Shown in pieces: positions 4,762 to 7,132 of a stretch of 7,132 bases of DNA. The stretch's first letter is position 1, and each line of letters starts with the position of its first letter. Under the pieces are notes generated by a model. That model had not been told where the DNA came from, made no database searches, and was given only the letters and a program-made list of their open reading frames with translations. Made by a program: the position numbers and the translations under genes. The stretch comes from COE1 sp964445375 (GTDB lineage: Bacteria > Bacillota > Clostridia > Lachnospirales > Lachnospiraceae), in the NCBI GenBank assembly GCA_964445375.1, contig CAYUKO010000171.1, positions 1 to 7,132 on the forward strand. The letters run 5' to 3'.

Positions 4762-7113
4762 TTATAGAAACAGTCCGCCTACCAGCTTCACTAAGAATGC
4801 AGCCACCCATGCAACCACACACTGTCCTACTGCCATAAACGCAGCCCATTTCCATCCAAGCTCACGCTTTACAGCAGCTACCGCTGCTACACATGGTGTA
4901 TACAGAAGACAGAATACCAATACACATAATGCGGTCAATGGAGAAATAGCTGCAAGAAGAGTATCCACACTTCCAAATAAGACATTCAACGTTGAAACAA
5001 CACTTTCCTTTGCCATAAAACCGGAAATCAAAGCGGTTGAGAATCTCCAGTCTCCAAATCCTAATGGCTCAAATATCGGTGCAATCACACCTGCCACGAC
5101 AGCAAGAATACTGTCCTTAGAATCTGTAACAACATTGAGTCTCATATCAAAGGTCTGTAAGAACCAGATAAGAATCGTTGCAAGGAAGATAACCGTAAAT
5201 GCTCTCTGCAAAAAGTCCTTTGCCTTCTCCCATAAAAGCTGTGCAACGTTCTTTGCTCCTGGCATACGGTAATTCGGAAGCTCCATAACAAAAGGAACTG
5301 CCTCACCACTAAAATAAAATCTACGCATAAGTAATGCCATTACAATACCTGCAACCATTCCACCAAAATATAGTCCTATCATAACAAATGCACCATTCTT
5401 TGGGAAGAATGCAGCAGTAAAAAATGCATAGATTGGCAGCTTTGCAGAACAACTCATAAAAGGTGTCAAAAGAATCGTCATCTTACGGTCACGCTCCGAC
5501 GGAAGCGTTCTGCTTGCCATAACACCCGGCACGGTACAGCCAAAGCCTATTAACATCGGCACAATACTTCTTCCCGACAAACCAATCTTACGTAACAGCT
5601 TATCCATGACAAACGCTACTCTTGCCATATAGCCGCTGTCTTCCAGTAACGACAGGAAGAAAAACAGTGTAACAATAGTCGGAAGAAAACTTAAGACACT
5701 TCCCACACCATTGCAGATACCATCAATCACTAATGACTGCAATACTTCATTGACCTGACCTGCTTCCATGGCTGCTGCAATCAGATTTGTAAGCGCTTCG
5801 ATTCCCATTTCCAGTAAAGAAGACAGCCACGCTCCAATAACATTAAAGGTGAGCCAGAATACTGCTGCCATAATTCCAACAAAAGCCGGAATTGCTGTAT
5901 ACTTGCCTGTCAATATCTTATCAAGCTTCACACTTCTTGCATGTTCCTTGCTCTCTTTTGGCTTCACAACGGTCTGTTCGCATACCTTATTAATAAAAGC
6001 AAACCTCATATCTGCGATTGCCGCTGCTCTGTCTAAGCCTCTTTCCTTCTCCATCTGACAGATAATATGCTCCAAAGTCTCCTGCTCATTCTGATCTAGC
6101 TCTAACTTTTCCAATATCAGCTTATCCCCTTCTGCAAGCTTGGAAGCCGCAAATCTGACAGGAATGTCAGCTTTCTTGGCATGATCTTCAATTAAATGCA
6201 TAATGCTATGAAGACATCTATGTACAGCTCCACCATGCGCATCTGCCTCACAGAAGTCCTGTCTTCCCGGACGTTCCTGATACTTTGCTACATGCATGGC
6301 ATGATCAATCAATTCCTGAATTCCTTCATTCTTAGCTGCTGAAATTGGAATGACCGGAATTCCTAACGCTTCTTCCAGTTCATTGACTCTGATAGAGCCA
6401 CCATTTTCTCTTACCTCATCCATCATATTAAGTGCTAAAACCATAGGAACATCCAACTCTAAGAGCTGCATGGTAAGGTACATATTTCTCTCGATGTTTG
6501 TCGCATCTACAATATTGATGATTCCCTTTGGATGTTCTTCCAGCACAAACTGTCTGGTAACAATTTCTTCGCTTGAATAAGGTGACATGGAATAGATACC
6601 CGGTAAATCCGTTACCAGTGTATTGGCTTTTCCCTTAATACTTCCATCCTTTCTGTCTACCGTAACACCCGGAAAGTTTCCTACATGCTGATTTGCTCCC
6701 GTAAGCTGATTAAAGAGTGTTGTCTTTCCACAATTCTGATTACCTGCAAGCGCAAACGTTACTGTTTCCTTTTCTGAAAGTGGATGCTCATCTGCCTTAA
6801 CATGATACTTTCCACCCTCTCCAAGTCCCGGATGGTGAACTTTCTTATTTCGATGCTCTTGATTCTCCTGTTCCTGCTCTGTCACCTCAACAACATCCTG
6901 AATTTCTATCTTCTCTGCATCTGCCAGACGCAGGGTAAGCTCATAGCTGTGAATACGTAATTCTACCGGATCTCCCATCGGCGCATATTTTACCATAGTA
7001 ATCTGCGCTCCTGGAATGACGCCCATATCCAGAAAATGCTGTCTAAGTGCCCCTTCACCGCCTACTGTTACTACGGTTGCCGACTTTCCTATCGGTAAAT
7101 CCTTCAATGTCAT
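4762..7113 (-). CDS. feoB: Ferrous iron transporter, FeoA-FeoB fusion
   Basis: The 783-residue inner-membrane protein imports Fe2+ with an N-terminal G domain. Residues 1-74 form a FeoA-like SH3 domain (DMGVIPG at 29-35, APMGDP at 44-49). A polar Glu/Gln/His-rich linker (about 75-115) joins it to the G domain: G1 GNQNCGKT (124-131), G2 T151 within GVTVDRKDG, G3 DLPG (169-172), G4 NMMD (229-232) and G5 SAAK (258-261), followed by a helical inhibitory region. The membrane part (about 405-783) has roughly ten hydrophobic segments. Its two gates include the conserved cysteines of GFGCTVPG (C526), MSCSAKLP (C555) and LLYTPCVA (C741), expected to lie on the iron path. No feoC gene is seen. The start ATG at 7113 has a strong GAGGAGG site 7 bases upstream. 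The promoter and any Fur-type operator would lie beyond the right edge. The frame is intact and full length. Confidence 0.98.
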   Translation of the reverse strand: MTLKDLPIGKSATVVTVGGEGALRQHFLDMGVIPGAQITMVKYAPMGDPVELRIHSYELTLRLADAEKIEIQDVVEVTEQEQENQEHRNKKVHHPGLGEGGKYHVKADEHPLSEKETVTFALAGNQNCGKTTLFNQLTGANQHVGNFPGVTVDRKDGSIKGKANTLVTDLPGIYSMSPYSSEEIVTRQFVLEEHPKGIINIVDATNIERNMYLTMQLLELDVPMVLALNMMDEVRENGGSIRVNELEEALGIPVIPISAAKNEGIQELIDHAMHVAKYQERPGRQDFCEADAHGGAVHRCLHSIMHLIEDHAKKADIPVRFAASKLAEGDKLILEKLELDQNEQETLEHIICQMEKERGLDRAAAIADMRFAFINKVCEQTVVKPKESKEHARSVKLDKILTGKYTAIPAFVGIMAAVFWLTFNVIGAWLSSLLEMGIEALTNLIAAAMEAGQVNEVLQSLVIDGICNGVGSVLSFLPTIVTLFFFLSLLEDSGYMARVAFVMDKLLRKIGLSGRSIVPMLIGFGCTVPGVMASRTLPSERDRKMTILLTPFMSCSAKLPIYAFFTAAFFPKNGAFVMIGLYFGGMVAGIVMALLMRRFYFSGEAVPFVMELPNYRMPGAKNVAQLLWEKAKDFLQRAFTVIFLATILIWFLQTFDMRLNVVTDSKDSILAVVAGVIAPIFEPLGFGDWRFSTALISGFMAKESVVSTLNVLFGSVDTLLAAISPLTALCVLVFCLLYTPCVAAVAAVKRELGWKWAAFMAVGQCVVAWVAAFLVKLVGGLFL

Positions 7114-7120
7114 AACGTAT

Positions 7121-7127
7121 CCTCCTC
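7121..7127 (-). promoter_or_regulatory. Strong ribosome binding site of feoB
   Basis: GAGGAGG at 7127-7121 lies 7 bases before the ATG at 7113. It fixes the FeoA-FeoB fusion as a single product starting with MTLKDLPIGK, so the FeoA part is translated in frame with FeoB rather than as a separate gene. Confidence 0.9.
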
Positions 7128-7132
7128 TTTTT

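Noticed and set aside
6155..6170. CTGACA/TGTCAG dyad inside feoB
   Set aside because: Six-base arms with a 4-base loop are expected by chance and lie within conserved coding sequence.
1..7132. Defence system, mobile element, CRISPR array or riboswitch
   Set aside because: No direct-repeat arrays, transposase or integrase genes, or recognisable riboswitch cores were seen. The helicase is operonic with tRNA modification and Nudix genes, not with nuclease or methylase genes.

Overview
The window looks like chromosomal DNA from a Gram-positive anaerobe, most likely a Clostridia/Lachnospiraceae-type gut bacterium. The reasons are moderate-to-low GC content, strong AGGAGG-like ribosome binding sites, tightly packed genes, a ferrous-iron transporter with a built-in FeoA domain, and a Suv3-like helicase. 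The taxonomic call is inference from protein style; no rRNA or other marker gene is present. All five genes lie on the minus strand, so transcription runs from the right edge (7132) toward the left edge (1).

Right half, in transcription order. A FeoA-FeoB fusion protein for ferrous iron uptake (7113-4762) is followed by a major facilitator transporter of unknown substrate (about 4729-3533). The short gap between them suggests co-transcription. The next gap, about 75 bases, carries a perfect 11-bp inverted repeat and a possible promoter, and probably marks the boundary of a second transcription unit.

Left half. A Suv3/SUPV3L1-like superfamily 2 RNA helicase with a C-terminal zinc ribbon (3457-1490), the tRNA t6A37 dehydratase TcdA (1485-739) and a NudF-like Nudix hydrolase (735-175) are separated by only 4 and 3 bases. 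Each downstream Shine-Dalgarno lies inside the last codons of the gene before it, so this is a translationally coupled operon. Two of the three products are expected to act on RNA. The unit ends at an intrinsic terminator with a T7 tract (119-77). A second hairpin (131-168) has its T-rich tail on the plus strand, so the two form a tail-to-tail pair, as expected if a convergent plus-strand gene lies just beyond the left edge.

I see no rRNA, tRNA, CRISPR array, insertion sequence, prophage or obvious defence system. Most of the window is ordinary core metabolism. The points worth a second look are the helicase-tcdA-Nudix operon, the dyad upstream of the helicase, the FeoAB fusion with its unusual G1 loop, and three gene starts that need correcting from the longest reading frame.
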